Below are positions 34,385 through 42,992 of a stretch of DNA of 64,000 bases, piece after piece (the first letter of the stretch is position 1; each line of letters begins with the position of its first letter). Both the position numbers and the translations under genes were made by a program. Source of the stretch: Micrococcaceae bacterium Sec5.7. Its GTDB lineage: Bacteria; Actinomycetota; Actinomycetes; Actinomycetales; Micrococcaceae. Location of the stretch: positions 3,100,001-3,164,000 of the forward strand of contig CP144169.1 of the NCBI GenBank assembly GCA_039636785.1, given 5' to 3'. Under the pieces are notes generated by a model that had not been told where the DNA came from, did not search any database, and worked only from the letters and a program-made list of their open reading frames with translations.

Positions 34385-35203
34385 ATGCCCGAGGAGAAGT
34401 ACGTCGCTGTAGTCACGCAGCCGGTTGCGCTGCAGCAGCACGGCGAAGCTGCGTTCTTCGACGTCGACAACACCCTGATGAAGGGTGCCAGCCTCTTCCA
34501 CGTGGCCCGCAAAATGTACGAACGCAAGGCGTTCACGCTGACACAGGCGGCCGGTTTCGCGTGGAAGCAGTTCAAGTTTGTGCTCCGCGGCGAAAACATG
34601 GACGACGTCCACGCGGTCCGCGATTCCGCTCTTACGCTCGCGGCCGGCATCACCGTTGCCGATGTCAAGGCGCTGGGCGAAGAAGTCTTTGACGAAATGA
34701 TCGCCTCCAGGATCTGGCCGGGAGCCAAGGCTTTGGCCCAGCAGCACCTGAGGGTGGGGCGCAAGGTCTGGCTTGTGACGGCCACGCCGATCGAAGTTGC
34801 CACCGTGATTTCCACCAGGTTGGGCCTCACCGGCGCCCTGGGGACAGTTGGCGAGATCAAGGACGGCTCCTACACCGGGCGGCTGGTGGGTGACATCCTG
34901 CACGGCCCGGCGAAGGCCGTGGCCGTCCAGGGCATCGCGGACGCCGAAGGCCTGGACCTCAAACGATGCTGGGCCTACAGCGATTCCTACAACGACATCC
35001 CGTTGCTGACTCTCGTGGGACACCCCGTGGCCATCAATCCCGACGCCAGGCTGCGCCGGCACGCGCGCGAGCACAACTGGCCGGTCTACGATTTCCGCTC
35101 CGGACGCCGCGCGGCCACCCTCGGACTCAAGGCGGCCACTGTGGGCGGCGCCGTGTACGGCCTCTGGCGGGGCTTCTCGCGCTTCCGCAGGCCCACTGTC
35201 TAG
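34385..35203 (+). CDS. HAD-IB family phosphatase (SerB-like)
   Basis: This is a 272-residue hydrolase of the haloacid dehalogenase superfamily, subclass IB. Motif I is FFDVDNTLMKG (nucleophile Asp), motif II is LVTATP, and motifs III/IV are in CWAYSDSYNDIPLL. The C-terminus carries a hydrophobic segment (GLKAATVGGAVYGLW) that may touch the membrane. Related enzymes dephosphorylate phosphoserine or lysophosphatidic acid. The substrate is unknown. It is transcribed divergently from glutaredoxin and rex. Confidence 0.85.
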   Translation: MPEEKYVAVVTQPVALQQHGEAAFFDVDNTLMKGASLFHVARKMYERKAFTLTQAAGFAWKQFKFVLRGENMDDVHAVRDSALTLAAGITVADVKALGEEVFDEMIASRIWPGAKALAQQHLRVGRKVWLVTATPIEVATVISTRLGLTGALGTVGEIKDGSYTGRLVGDILHGPAKAVAVQGIADAEGLDLKRCWAYSDSYNDIPLLTLVGHPVAINPDARLRRHAREHNWPVYDFRSGRRAATLGLKAATVGGAVYGLWRGFSRFRRPTV

Positions 35204-35470
35204 GCCCCTGGCTCCCCTCTCCCACCGTCTTCCCGCACCGCCGTCCGCCGTCCCCGGCCGTGCAGCCGGCATTCCGGAGCATCAACCGGCCGCGGTGCTT
35301 CGCGTAGGAGCGCATCGCGACCGAACGCGGAACAGAGGTCGCCCAGCGACCGCCGGAGCGCCTTTCAGGCGAAGTGAAAGCCCGCGGGTCCCGGCCCGAG
35401 CTTGCGAGGGTTTGGGCAGGGCTGAACGCTAAGCGACGGCGAAGCGCCGCGGACGGTCGGACGCCCAACG
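35204..35470. other. Intergenic GC-rich stretch, gene not recognised
   Basis: A minus-strand frame here (PRAFTSPERRSGGRWATS...) is Arg/Ser-rich and unlike a folded protein. From memory it resembles sequence seen repeatedly in Arthrobacter intergenic regions, so it may be a dispersed repeat. No promoter or RNA gene is evident. Confidence 0.3.
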
Positions 35471-35503
35471 AAAATGCCCGCTGCCGGAAGGCAACGGGCA
35501 TTT
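35471..35503 (-). terminator. Terminator of the bS22 gene
   Basis: On the minus strand AAATGCCCGTTGCC pairs with GGCAGCGGGCATTT (one G-U pair) around a TTCC loop, then TTCG. It lies 19 bases after the bS22 stop codon. Confidence 0.75.
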
Positions 35504-35521
35504 CACGCAGTGCGAAGTATC

Positions 35522-35620
35522 TCTACTTCTTATTGCGGCGCTGGTGGCGGGTCTTACGAAGCAACTTGCGGTGCTTCTTCTTGGCCATACGCTTGCGACG
35601 CTTCTTAATAACTGAACCCA
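35522..35620 (-). CDS. 30S ribosomal protein bS22 (AURKAIP1/COX24-type)
   Basis: This is a 32-residue, very basic protein (MGSVIKKRRKRMAKKKHR..., ending RHQRRNKK). The sequence is nearly invariant in actinobacteria, where it is an extra small-subunit ribosomal protein with the AURKAIP1/COX24 domain. It starts with GTG at 35620 and ends at the TAG at 35522. It is often missed because of its size. It has its own terminator. Confidence 0.92.
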
Positions 35621-35826
35621 CGAAAGTTCCTTACCAACTAGATGCAGTACCTGCCTGTTGGATGAGGTCCGTGGACTAAGCAACAGACTGAACAACTGAC
35701 AGATTCTTACAATGACCTAAAACGTTCCTTTACAGGGTACCGCTTATCGAGGGCACCCACTGACCGCCGGACCGATGATTACCTGCGGCTTCTGTCAAAG
35801 GCACCGCGAGGCCGGGGCGCGAGGGC

Positions 35827-36039
35827 TCAGGCAGTCTCCGACTGGCCGTCCACAACAGCACCTTTGAGGTACTGTTCGACGGCGTTTTCCGGCACCCGGA
35901 ATGAGCGGCCGAAACGTACGGCGGGCATTTCTCCGGAGTGGACCAGACGGTACACGGTCATTTTGGAGACGCGCATGACCTCGGCCACTTCGGCCACGGT
36001 CAGGAACTTCGCGTTCGAGAAGTTCTGCTCTGCGGACAT
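35827..36039 (-). CDS. Excisionase-type helix-turn-helix protein
   Basis: This is a 70-residue DNA-binding protein with a MerR/excisionase-like winged helix: FLTVAEVAEVMRVSKMTVYRLVHSG and MPAVRFGRSFRVPENAVEQYL. Such small HTH proteins next to bS22 are conserved in actinobacteria and are thought to be regulators rather than phage excisionases. The ATG at 36039 is preferred because AAAGGAATAAGGGAA precedes it; the frame extends 17 codons further upstream. Confidence 0.85.
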   Translation of the reverse strand: MSAEQNFSNAKFLTVAEVAEVMRVSKMTVYRLVHSGEMPAVRFGRSFRVPENAVEQYLKGAVVDGQSETA

Positions 36040-36204
36040 TTCCCTTATTCCTTTGCTGACGGCTAACAACGGCAACGTATTGATCCCCAACTGCGGTGTG
36101 CCGATGCTGAGTCATCCAACAACCATGTGCTAAATACTCTAGAGGCTGATGGGGCCATTGTGAAAGCCATTGGAGGTAATCAGTTCTCGTTACCGCCCCG
36201 GATT

Positions 36205-37338
36205 TTAGCCCTGAAGTGCCAGGCGGCGCTTGCGTGCCGACGCCGCTAGCTGGCCCAGCACCGACGCCGTCACGTCCCACTCCATGCAGGCGTCTGTCAC
36301 GCTCTGGCCGTAGACCAGTTCAGAACGCCCCGCCGCATGATCTTCGACGTCAAGAGTCTGTGCCCCGCCCACCAGGAAACTCTCCAGCATCACGCCGGCG
36401 ATTGCCCCTGCCGCAGCACCGGAATCCTCCAGCTGGGCACCGATTTCGAACGCAACCTCGGCCTGGCGGTGGTGGCTCTTGCCGCTGTTGGCATGGCTGG
36501 CATCCACAATGAGCCTCGGGTTGAGCCCCTTAGCGGCGAGTTTGGCTGACGCCGCTTCGACGTCGGCGGCCGAGTAGTTGGGGCCCCTGCGTCCGCCGCG
36601 GAGAATCACATGAGCGTCCGGGTTGCCCGCGGTGGCCACGAGCGCTGCCCTTCCGTCGCCGTCCATCCCCAGGAAGGACTGCGCTGCGCCGGCGGCGCTG
36701 CAGGCGTCGACCGCAACCTGGAGATCGCCGTCGGTCCCGTTCTTGAAGCCGATGGGCATGGACAGGCCGGAGGCGAGCTGGCGGTGGATCTGGCTTTCGG
36801 TGGTGCGCGCACCGATTGCTCCCCACGAGACGAGGTCCGCCGTGTACTGCGGGCTGATCGGTTCCAGGAATTCTGTGGCCGTGGGCAGGCCGAGCGAGGT
36901 GACCTGCTGCAGGAAGCCGCGGGCGGCGCGCAGTCCTCCGGCGATGTGGTGGGTGCCGTCCAGGCGGGGATCGTTAATAAGACCCTTCCAGCCCACCGTG
37001 GTGCGCGGCTTCTCGAAGTATGTCCGCATCACGATCAGCAGGTCTTCCTTGTGCTTCTCCGCCTGGCTGACCAGCCGTCGGGCGTACTCGAGACCGGCTT
37101 TGGGGTCATGGATGGAGCAGGGGCCCACAATCACCAGCAGGCGGTCATCAACGCCATCCATGATGGCGCGGACCTCGTCCCTCCCGCGTTCGACGACGTC
37201 CGCCGCCCGGGTGTCCAGCGGCAGTTCCGCAATCATTTCCTGCGGTGTTGGCAGCGAAGTGAACTCGCTGATCCGCAGATTTGAGGTGGGCTGCTTAGAG
37301 GAGGAATGCCGGGCTTCGGTGGATGCTGCGGGGCTCAT
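36205..37338 (-). CDS. aroF: 3-deoxy-7-phosphoheptulonate (DAHP) synthase, class I
   Basis: This 377-residue enzyme joins phosphoenolpyruvate and erythrose 4-phosphate, the first step of the shikimate pathway. Class I (AroF/G/H-type) features are present: LLVIVGPCSIHD, MRTYFEKPRTTVGWKG, GARTTESQIHRQLASG, FKNGTDG, ILRGGRRGPNY and IVDASHANSGK with the metal ligands Cys, His, Glu, Asp. Feedback specificity (Phe, Tyr or Trp) cannot be read. The leader upstream contains an aromatic-rich peptide and hairpins, so transcription is probably attenuated by aromatic amino acid supply. Confidence 0.94.
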   Translation of the reverse strand: MSPAASTEARHSSSKQPTSNLRISEFTSLPTPQEMIAELPLDTRAADVVERGRDEVRAIMDGVDDRLLVIVGPCSIHDPKAGLEYARRLVSQAEKHKEDLLIVMRTYFEKPRTTVGWKGLINDPRLDGTHHIAGGLRAARGFLQQVTSLGLPTATEFLEPISPQYTADLVSWGAIGARTTESQIHRQLASGLSMPIGFKNGTDGDLQVAVDACSAAGAAQSFLGMDGDGRAALVATAGNPDAHVILRGGRRGPNYSAADVEAASAKLAAKGLNPRLIVDASHANSGKSHHRQAEVAFEIGAQLEDSGAAAGAIAGVMLESFLVGGAQTLDVEDHAAGRSELVYGQSVTDACMEWDVTASVLGQLAASARKRRLALQG

Positions 37339-37403
37339 GTTCGGGTCCTGTTCCGGATGGTACGGAGCGGGCCCTGATCAGAACCCGCCGGCGAAATGGC
37401 GAA

Positions 37404-37485
37404 GGGCAGAGAATGATCTCTGCCCTGTTGGCTCTGAAGGAAGTTGGATGCGTGTCAGTTAGACGCGGGCTCCTCCAGAGCCAAC
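37404..37485 (-). promoter_or_regulatory. Attenuator hairpins of the DAHP synthase leader
   Basis: On the minus strand, segment 1 (GTTGGCTCTG) pairs perfectly with segment 2 (CAGAGCCAAC). Segment 3 (GGGCAGAG) pairs with segment 4 (CTCTGCCC). CAGAG of segment 2 can also pair with CTCTG of segment 4, giving an alternative fold that breaks 3:4. Segment 1 overlaps the leader-peptide codons right after the aromatic cluster, so a stalled ribosome would mask it. The U-tract after 3:4 is weak (CTTCGCCATTT). Confidence 0.65.
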
Positions 37486-37514
37486 GAAAAATACGCATAC
37501 CAACGGTTAGTCAT
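37455..37514 (-). CDS. Aromatic-rich leader peptide
   Basis: This 19-codon frame reads MTNRWYAYFSLALEEPASN and then TGA. Codons 5, 6, 8 and 9 are Trp, Tyr, Tyr and Phe, so all three aromatic end products of the pathway are sampled. It lies 116 bases upstream of the DAHP synthase start and overlaps the first attenuator hairpin. It has no ribosome-binding site; the -10 element ends six bases before the ATG, as in leaderless mRNAs. A ribosome short of an aromatic aminoacyl-tRNA would stall here. Confidence 0.65.
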   Translation of the reverse strand: MTNRWYAYFSLALEEPASN

Positions 37515-37520
37515 AGGCAC

Positions 37521-37550
37521 AGAATAACCACGGTTTCCTGCGGACGGCAA
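37521..37550 (-). promoter_or_regulatory. Promoter of the DAHP synthase leader
   Basis: On the minus strand, TTGCCG (37550-37545) and TATTCT (37526-37521) are separated by 18 bases, a fair SigA-type pair. The -10 lies six bases before the leader ATG, placing the transcript start at or next to it. Confidence 0.55.
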
Positions 37551-37636
37551 ATTGTGGTCCCGATTAGGTCAGTCAGCGAGTACCTCCCGCAGGAACTGAA
37601 GCTGTTTGATCCAGTGCTGCGAGTCAGGTTCTCTGG

Positions 37637-37704
37637 CCCAAACTGACTGGCATTAGATGTCGCTTTGGAGGCTCAAAACGACACCTATTGCGAGCCAGTT
37701 GGGG
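37637..37704. repeat. Degenerate copy of the 66-base palindromic repeat
   Basis: CCCAAACTGACTGGCATTAG ... GCGAGCCAGTTGGGG is a decayed version of the perfect palindrome at 63407-63472: same order of words (AACTGACTnGC, TGTCGTT/TGTCGCTTT, GAGCC/GAGG, CGACA, GCGAG, CAGTTGGG). It forms the junction where the GH95 pseudogene ends, and codes for its apparent last residues. Confidence 0.65.
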
Positions 37705-38350
37705 TGGGCAGACCTGTTTCGCCCCGGTCAGGCGTCCGTTGTTCCAGTTCATTGAGACCACAACCCCTGGACGGGCACGCAGACCGGTGGCCACGCCGTC
37801 GGGCAGTTCCGCGGGCAGCGCCGGCAACAGCTCAATCGCGTGCCGGCCGCCATGCACCCGATGGCTTTGGACCAGGCATTCGGCGAGGCCCGCGACGAAG
37901 CCGAAATTGCCGTCGATCTGGAAGGGCGGGTGCGCGCCGAAAAGGTTCGTGTACAGACCACCGCTGAGCCCTCCCCTGTCCGTGGTCATGTCCCTGAAGT
38001 ACAGCCGAAACAGGGCACTGACACTGGCCGGCTGGCGCAGGCGTGCCCGCAACAGAATCTTCCAGGCGAGGGACCACCCGGTGGATTCATCGCCACGGGA
38101 ATCCAGGCTTGCACTCACCGCCGCCTCCAGCTCCGGGCTGAGTTCGGCGTCGCCCGCGAGCCACTCGCGGAGCCGGCCGTTCTGCCCGGGCGTGGGCCGG
38201 GGAATCCGCGGCAGGGCGGAGCGGGCTTCGGCCACCACGGCATGGTCCTCCAGGCCCAGGGTCTTCGCGAGGGACAAGAGCATGGTGAAGACATCGGGGA
38301 TCAGGGTGAGGTCCATGGTGGAGGACTCGTCCACGGCGCGCGGGCGGGTA
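37705..38350 (-). pseudogene. GH95 alpha-L-fucosidase-like C-terminal fragment
   Basis: About 215 codons match the C-terminal half of family 95 glycoside hydrolases: AVDESSTMDLTLIPDVF, GDESTGWSLAWKILLRARL, GGLYTNLFGAHPPFQIDGNF and ELLPALPAELPDG. These cover part of the (alpha/alpha)6 barrel with its catalytic-region residues. The N-terminal 450 or so residues are absent. The 3' end runs into the palindromic repeat. The enzyme would have removed fucose or galactose from plant glycans. Confidence 0.8.
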
Positions 38351-38448
38351 TTTCTTCACTGGCGTCGCCGTTGACTGCAGACGCAGAGAAGCTGTTTTCC
38401 GGCGAGGTGGACGGGCTGGTTCCCAACGAACCGTCAGGCAACTGGATC

Positions 38449-38623
38449 AGGTGATCCAGTGCGAACTCGGCGGCGGGCAGAGGACGGCAGGAGCTTCCTG
38501 TTCGCGATCAACCATTCCCGGACCGAGGCAACAATCCAGGCATCCGGCATCGATCTGCTCTCGGGCGGGCGCTTCGGCGGCGTTGTTGAGGCGGGAGGCA
38601 TGGCGGTCATCGCGGAGGATTGA
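38449..38623 (+). pseudogene. GH42 beta-galactosidase C-terminal fragment
   Basis: The plus-strand frame RRRAEDGRSFLFAINHSRTE, ASGIDLLSGGRFGGVVEAGGMAVI then TGA matches the C-terminal beta-sandwich domain of GH42 beta-galactosidases (LFxxNH, DLLSG). The preceding bases are not homologous. It is a small remnant joined to the GH95 fragment, suggesting deletion of a carbohydrate locus. Its stop overlaps the 3' end of the convergent P450 gene by 17 bases. Confidence 0.65.
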
Positions 38624-39809
38624 CGGTGACCGTCCGCGGGGCCTGGAAGGACAGGAGCCGGATCCACTCGGGCTTCTGGTCCTGCAGCCGGATTCCGGGC
38701 AGCGCGGACGCCGTTTCCTGGACGACGACGGCGGCCTCCAGCTCCGCCAGTTTGGCACCCAGGCACCGGTGGATGCCCGAGCCGAAGGCCAGGCTGTAGG
38801 CGTTTGGCCTTTCGCCTGGATCTCCGGGCAGCTGCCCGGAGGATCCCGGAATCTGCACAGGGTTCGGCCCTGCGGAGCTGCCGTGATTCCCCGTCAGTTC
38901 GAGCAGGATTTCGGCCCCTGCCGGGATCAGCTCATCACCCAGGAGGGTATCCTGCACGGCGACCCGCCGCCATGTCGGCACGGACGATTCGGTGGCGAGC
39001 ACGTGCCTGACCGTGGCCCGGGCGCCTGCCTCTGCCGCCGCCTCGTCCCAGCTCACAACCCCGGATCCCTGGACGAGCCGGAACAGTGCCGTGCTGATCA
39101 ACTGTGTGGTGGTTTCCTGCCCGGCGATCAGCAGGAAGTATCCAAGGGAACAGATTTCCGGCGTGGACAAACCGTGGACGGCGAGCGATTTGAACAGATT
39201 CCGCCCCGGGGCGTCCACCGCTTCCAGGACCAGTTCCCGCAACCAACGGTAGAAATCCGCTGCGCTGTGGGCCAGCTCCAGCTGCCGTGCCTCGTCCGGG
39301 CAGCCCCAGAACAGTTCCAGGGAGTCGATGCTCCACCTTTTGAGCCGGGCCAGATCACGAACCGGAAGTCCCAGCAGCTCCAGCATGATGATTGCCGGCG
39401 GGAAAGCAGCCACCGCCTGCACCAGATCAACCTGGCCGGAAGTGTTGAGTTGTTCCAGGGCCTTTGCAGCCGATTCCCGTGCCAGCTGCCGGATGCGTGG
39501 CTCAATGGCGGCGACGGTGGCCGGTGTGAAGTAGGCCGCAACCACTTTGCGGATCCCCGCATGCGAGTCTGTATCGTTGCTGGCCAGGACCGAAGGCAGG
39601 GCGAAGCGTGCACGCTGCAGCACGCGCAGCGCCTGGCCGGAAAGAGGCGTCGCCGCGATCAGGGCGTTGGCCGGGCTGAAGTCGGCTGGCCTGTGCAGCA
39701 CCTCTTTGACGGCGTCCGGTTCCCGCAGCACCAGGTAAGGGCACTGTGCCGCTCCGGAATTCTCCATCCCGGGATCTTTAAGTACGGTGTTCGCCTGCGC
39801 CGCCTTCAT
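38607..39809 (-). CDS. Cytochrome P450 in the biotin operon (BioI-like candidate)
   Basis: This 400-residue P450 has the heme-ligand motif FGSGIHRCLGAKLAELE (Cys near 360) and the oxygen-activating I-helix AGQETTTQ. The normally invariant ExxR of the K helix appears as HVLA in VRHVLATESSVPTWRR. Its ATG overlaps the bioD stop by four bases (ATGA), so it is translationally coupled to biotin synthesis. In Bacillus, BioI is a P450 that cuts acyl-ACP to make pimeloyl-ACP; a similar precursor role is inferred here. A decayed or structural role is possible because of the ExxR change. Confidence 0.75.
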   Translation of the reverse strand: MKAAQANTVLKDPGMENSGAAQCPYLVLREPDAVKEVLHRPADFSPANALIAATPLSGQALRVLQRARFALPSVLASNDTDSHAGIRKVVAAYFTPATVAAIEPRIRQLARESAAKALEQLNTSGQVDLVQAVAAFPPAIIMLELLGLPVRDLARLKRWSIDSLELFWGCPDEARQLELAHSAADFYRWLRELVLEAVDAPGRNLFKSLAVHGLSTPEICSLGYFLLIAGQETTTQLISTALFRLVQGSGVVSWDEAAAEAGARATVRHVLATESSVPTWRRVAVQDTLLGDELIPAGAEILLELTGNHGSSAGPNPVQIPGSSGQLPGDPGERPNAYSLAFGSGIHRCLGAKLAELEAAVVVQETASALPGIRLQDQKPEWIRLLSFQAPRTVTVNPPR

Positions 39810-40489
39810 TCGGGCAGCCCGTTCAACCATGCGGCGGCCTGACCCCTGAAATCTGCGGGAGACAGCTGCGACGCCGACGCCCCAATGGCGCCGATCAGCG
39901 GGACCGGCAAGGATTCGAGCACCTGCCGGTTGCCGTGTTCCACCATCCCCGGGTTGCCCGGCCAGCTGCCGAGCACCACGCCAAGCACCCCCAGCCCGCG
40001 CTTTTCCAGCGCTTCGAGCGTCAACGCGGTGTGGTTCAGAGTGCCAAGGGCTGGCCGGGTCACCAGCAGGAATGCCGCATCAGGCGCCAGAAGGGCTCCG
40101 AGACCGGCCAGCGTGCCGCCGTCGGAATCCAGATCCACCAGCAGGCCTCCGGCGCCCTCAACAAGGACATGATCATGGGATTGGGCGAGTTCGCGGATCC
40201 TGTCTGCGTGTGCCGCCAGCGGCGGGAGTTCCACTCCGTCGGCGGCGGCAGCGGCCACCGGAGCCAGTGGCTGCTGCAGCACAACGCCGGCTTCGGCCGT
40301 CATGGCGCCCGCCAACCGCACGATTTCGGCGGTATCAGAATCACCGCAGGCACTCCCTGACTGGCAAGGTTTGTAGACGGCCACAGTGCGCCCGCGGCCC
40401 TGCACAGCGGCGGCGAGGGCCGCGGTGGTCACCGTCTTTCCGACGCCGGTGTCCGTTCCTGTGACCAGGATGATGTCAGGCAGGCTCAT
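39806..40489 (-). CDS. bioD: Dethiobiotin synthetase
   Basis: This 227-residue P-loop ATPase converts 7,8-diaminopelargonate, CO2 and ATP to dethiobiotin. The P-loop is VTGTDTGVGKT, followed by YKPCQSG (substrate Lys), VLVEGAGGLLVDL (Glu) and VTRPALGTLNHT (Asn). The start overlaps the bioF stop by four bases and its stop overlaps the P450 start in the same way. Confidence 0.94.
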   Translation of the reverse strand: MSLPDIILVTGTDTGVGKTVTTAALAAAVQGRGRTVAVYKPCQSGSACGDSDTAEIVRLAGAMTAEAGVVLQQPLAPVAAAAADGVELPPLAAHADRIRELAQSHDHVLVEGAGGLLVDLDSDGGTLAGLGALLAPDAAFLLVTRPALGTLNHTALTLEALEKRGLGVLGVVLGSWPGNPGMVEHGNRQVLESLPVPLIGAIGASASQLSPADFRGQAAAWLNGLPE

Positions 40490-41655
40490 GGCAATTCCTC
40501 CAATATGCTGCGCAACACCGCGCAGCTGTGTTCAATGTCCTGCGGCGTCAGTGTGGCGCGCGCCGTGAGCCGAAGCCGGGATACCCCGTCCGGGACCGAC
40601 GGCGGCCGGAAGCATCCGATCCGTAGGCCCGCAGACCGGGCGGCGTCCGTCGCTTCCACCGCCGAAGCGGCGGACGGCATCGCGATGGACTGCACAGCTC
40701 CGGCTGCCTGCTCGAGCGCAGATCCGCGCGAGTGCAGAACAGACGCCAGGCCCCGGGCAAGGGCATCGGCATTGCTCCGGACAGCCCCGGCGCGCCACGG
40801 TTCTTCGCGGATGATCCGCACCGCGGCCAGGGCGGCAGCGGCGGACGCCGGTGCCAGCCCGGTGTCGAAGATGAAACTGCGGGAGCGGTTGATGAGGTGT
40901 TCGCGCAGCAGCGCCGGACCGAGGACCGCGCCGCCCTGGCTGCCCAGGGCCTTGGACAGCGTGGCGGTAACAACGACGTTCGGGTGGCTGGCAAGAACCG
41001 TCCCGGCCACCGACCCGTATCCCTGATAGCCACCGGCGCCCGCCACACCCAGGCTGTGCGCCTCGTCCACCAGCAGCACGGCGTCGTGCTGCTCGGCCAG
41101 AGCCAGCAGTCCGGGCAGCGGCGCCTCGTCGCCGAGCACGCTGTACACGGACTCGACGGCGATCAGCGCCCGCGGTTCCGTCCGCCCGGCAAGCAGGCGG
41201 CCGGCTTCATCCAGCCCGTTGTGCCGGAACGATTCCGTCCGCGAGCGGCTCAGCCGGAAACCGTCGATCATTGACGCATGGCAATGCTCATCCGCCACGA
41301 TCAGGGTGCCCGGCCCGCCCAGCGCCGTGATCACTCCCAGATTCGCCAGATAGCCGGAGGAGAAGACCAGCGCCGCCTCCATGCCTGTCAACCGGGCAAG
41401 TTCCTGCTCCAGCTCCAGGTGCAGTTCCGTGGTCCCGGCCACCAGACGCGAGGACGTGGCGCCGGTACCCCAGAGTGAGCCCGCGGCCGCGGCGGCCTCC
41501 GCCAGGCGGGGATCCCTGGACAGACCGAGGTAGTCGTTGCTGGCAAGGTCCACGAAGTGCTCGCCCGCGCCCCGGGCGGACGGCCGGCGGACCAGCCCGC
41601 GGCGCTCACGGACCGTGGCCTGCCGCTCCAGCCACTGCGTCATCGAGGCACTCAC
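40486..41655 (-). CDS. bioF: 8-amino-7-oxononanoate synthase
   Basis: This 389-residue PLP enzyme condenses pimeloyl-ACP/CoA with L-alanine. Key parts are NDYLGLSRDPRL, GTGATSSRLVAGTTELH, DEHCHASMIDG, LLVDEAHSLGV (Asp of the PLP pocket) and ATLSKALGSQGGAV (the PLP Lys). The GTG at 41655 is chosen because GTGA overlaps the bioA stop, matching the other junctions of the operon; an ATG 12 bases downstream is the alternative. Confidence 0.94.
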   Translation of the reverse strand: MSASMTQWLERQATVRERRGLVRRPSARGAGEHFVDLASNDYLGLSRDPRLAEAAAAAGSLWGTGATSSRLVAGTTELHLELEQELARLTGMEAALVFSSGYLANLGVITALGGPGTLIVADEHCHASMIDGFRLSRSRTESFRHNGLDEAGRLLAGRTEPRALIAVESVYSVLGDEAPLPGLLALAEQHDAVLLVDEAHSLGVAGAGGYQGYGSVAGTVLASHPNVVVTATLSKALGSQGGAVLGPALLREHLINRSRSFIFDTGLAPASAAAALAAVRIIREEPWRAGAVRSNADALARGLASVLHSRGSALEQAAGAVQSIAMPSAASAVEATDAARSAGLRIGCFRPPSVPDGVSRLRLTARATLTPQDIEHSCAVLRSILEELP

Positions 41656-42992
41656 GCCGCGTCCCCGATCCGGGCTGTGGCCCCTTCGTGGACCTCGGCC
41701 ACCGCCGCCACCATGCCCGCGGTGATCGTTTCGATCTCCTCCGCCGTGCTGATGTACGGCGGCATGGTGTAAATGAGGTTCCGGAACGGGCGCACCCAGA
41801 CCCCGTGCCGGATTGCGGCCCGGGTCACGGCGGGGACGTCCACGCCGTCGTGCAGTTCGATGACCCCGACGGCGCCGATAGTGCGGACTTCCTTCACGGC
41901 CTCGAGTCCAAGGGCGGACTTGAGCCCTGATTCCAGGCCGGCGCTGATCCTGGCCACGTCCTGCTGCCAGGCGCCGCCGTCGATCATTCCGAGACTGGCG
42001 TTGGCCACGGCACATGCCAGCGGGTTGGCCATGAAGGTCGGGCCGTGCAGCAGCGCCCCTGCCGGGCCGCCGGAAACGGCCGCCGCCACCTCGCCGGTGC
42101 ACAGCATTGCGGCCAGCGTCAGGTAGCCGCCTGTGAGTGCTTTGCCCACGCACATGATGTCCGGGACGACCCCCGCGTGGCCGGCCGCAAACAGTTCGCC
42201 GGTACGGCCGAAGCCGGTGGCGATCTCGTCGAAGATCAGCAGCAGCCCGTGCTGGTCCGCCACCCGGCGCAGCACCCGCAGGCACTCGGCCGGGTACATG
42301 AACATGCCTCCGGCGCCCTGCAGCACCGGTTCCAGGATGATCGCCGCCAGCTCCCCGGAATGCGCCGCTGCGATGGATTCAAGCTCCGAGGCCCACGCCT
42401 GAACGGCTTCCGGAGTGGCGGTAGCCGTGGCAGGCGGACGGGGCGCAAACACGTTGCCGGCCAGCAACCCGGGGAAGGCCGCATGCATGCCGTCCACGGG
42501 ATCGCAGACTCCCATCGCTGCGAAGGTGTCGCCGTGGTAGCCGCCGCGAAGGCTCAGGAACCGTTGCCGCCGTGGTTTCCCCGACGCGGTCTGGAACTGG
42601 ACGGCCAGCTTGAGCGCGACCTCCACGGAGACCGAACCCGAGTCCGCGAGGAAGACCCGCTCCAGCCGGGCCCGGCCGGGGGCTGACGGTGCCATGTCCA
42701 CCAGCCGCTCGGCCAGTTCCACGGCCGGGGCATGGGTCAGGCCGCCGAACATGACATGGCTGAAATCGTCCACTTGCCGCTTGGCGGCGGCGTCCAGCAC
42801 AGGGTGGCGGTAGCCATGGATCACAGACCACCACGAAGACATGGCGTCCAGTACCTCATGGACGGTGCCGTCTTCGTCCCGCAGCCGCAGCCGCACGCCG
42901 TCGGCCGCTTCCACTTCCCACAGCGGAAGGCTGGAACCGGCGGGCGCATAGGGGTGCCAAAGACGGGCCCGGTCCCGCTGGATCAGGTTCAT
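41652..42992 (-). CDS. bioA: Adenosylmethionine-8-amino-7-oxononanoate aminotransferase
   Basis: This 446-residue class III aminotransferase makes 7,8-diaminopelargonate, using S-adenosylmethionine as amino donor. It shows [25 protein letters not shown] (Trp-Trp typical of BioA), [27 protein letters not shown] and [12 protein letters not shown] (PLP Lys). The ATG overlaps the bsaP stop by four bases. Confidence 0.95.
   Translation of the reverse strand: MNLIQRDRARLWHPYAPAGSSLPLWEVEAADGVRLRLRDEDGTVHEVLDAMSSWWSVIHGYRHPVLDAAAKRQVDDFSHVMFGGLTHAPAVELAERLVDMAPSAPGRARLERVFLADSGSVSVEVALKLAVQFQTASGKPRRQRFLSLRGGYHGDTFAAMGVCDPVDGMHAAFPGLLAGNVFAPRPPATATATPEAVQAWASELESIAAAHSGELAAIILEPVLQGAGGMFMYPAECLRVLRRVADQHGLLLIFDEIATGFGRTGELFAAGHAGVVPDIMCVGKALTGGYLTLAAMLCTGEVAAAVSGGPAGALLHGPTFMANPLACAVANASLGMIDGGAWQQDVARISAGLESGLKSALGLEAVKEVRTIGAVGVIELHDGVDVPAVTRAAIRHGVWVRPFRNLIYTMPPYISTAEEIETITAGMVAAVAEVHEGATARIGDAA

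Noticed and set aside
35127-35501. 124-codon minus-strand frame between the HAD gene and bS22
   Set aside because: It overlaps the bS22 terminator and the HAD gene end, and its Arg/Ser/Pro-rich sequence does not look like a folded protein.
37295-37498. 67-codon frame (MRIFRWLW...) as the DAHP synthase leader peptide
   Set aside because: It also has Phe and Trp codons, but it has no early stop, runs into the synthase gene and lacks a start context. The 19-codon peptide from 37514 fits promoter, aromatic codons and stems better.
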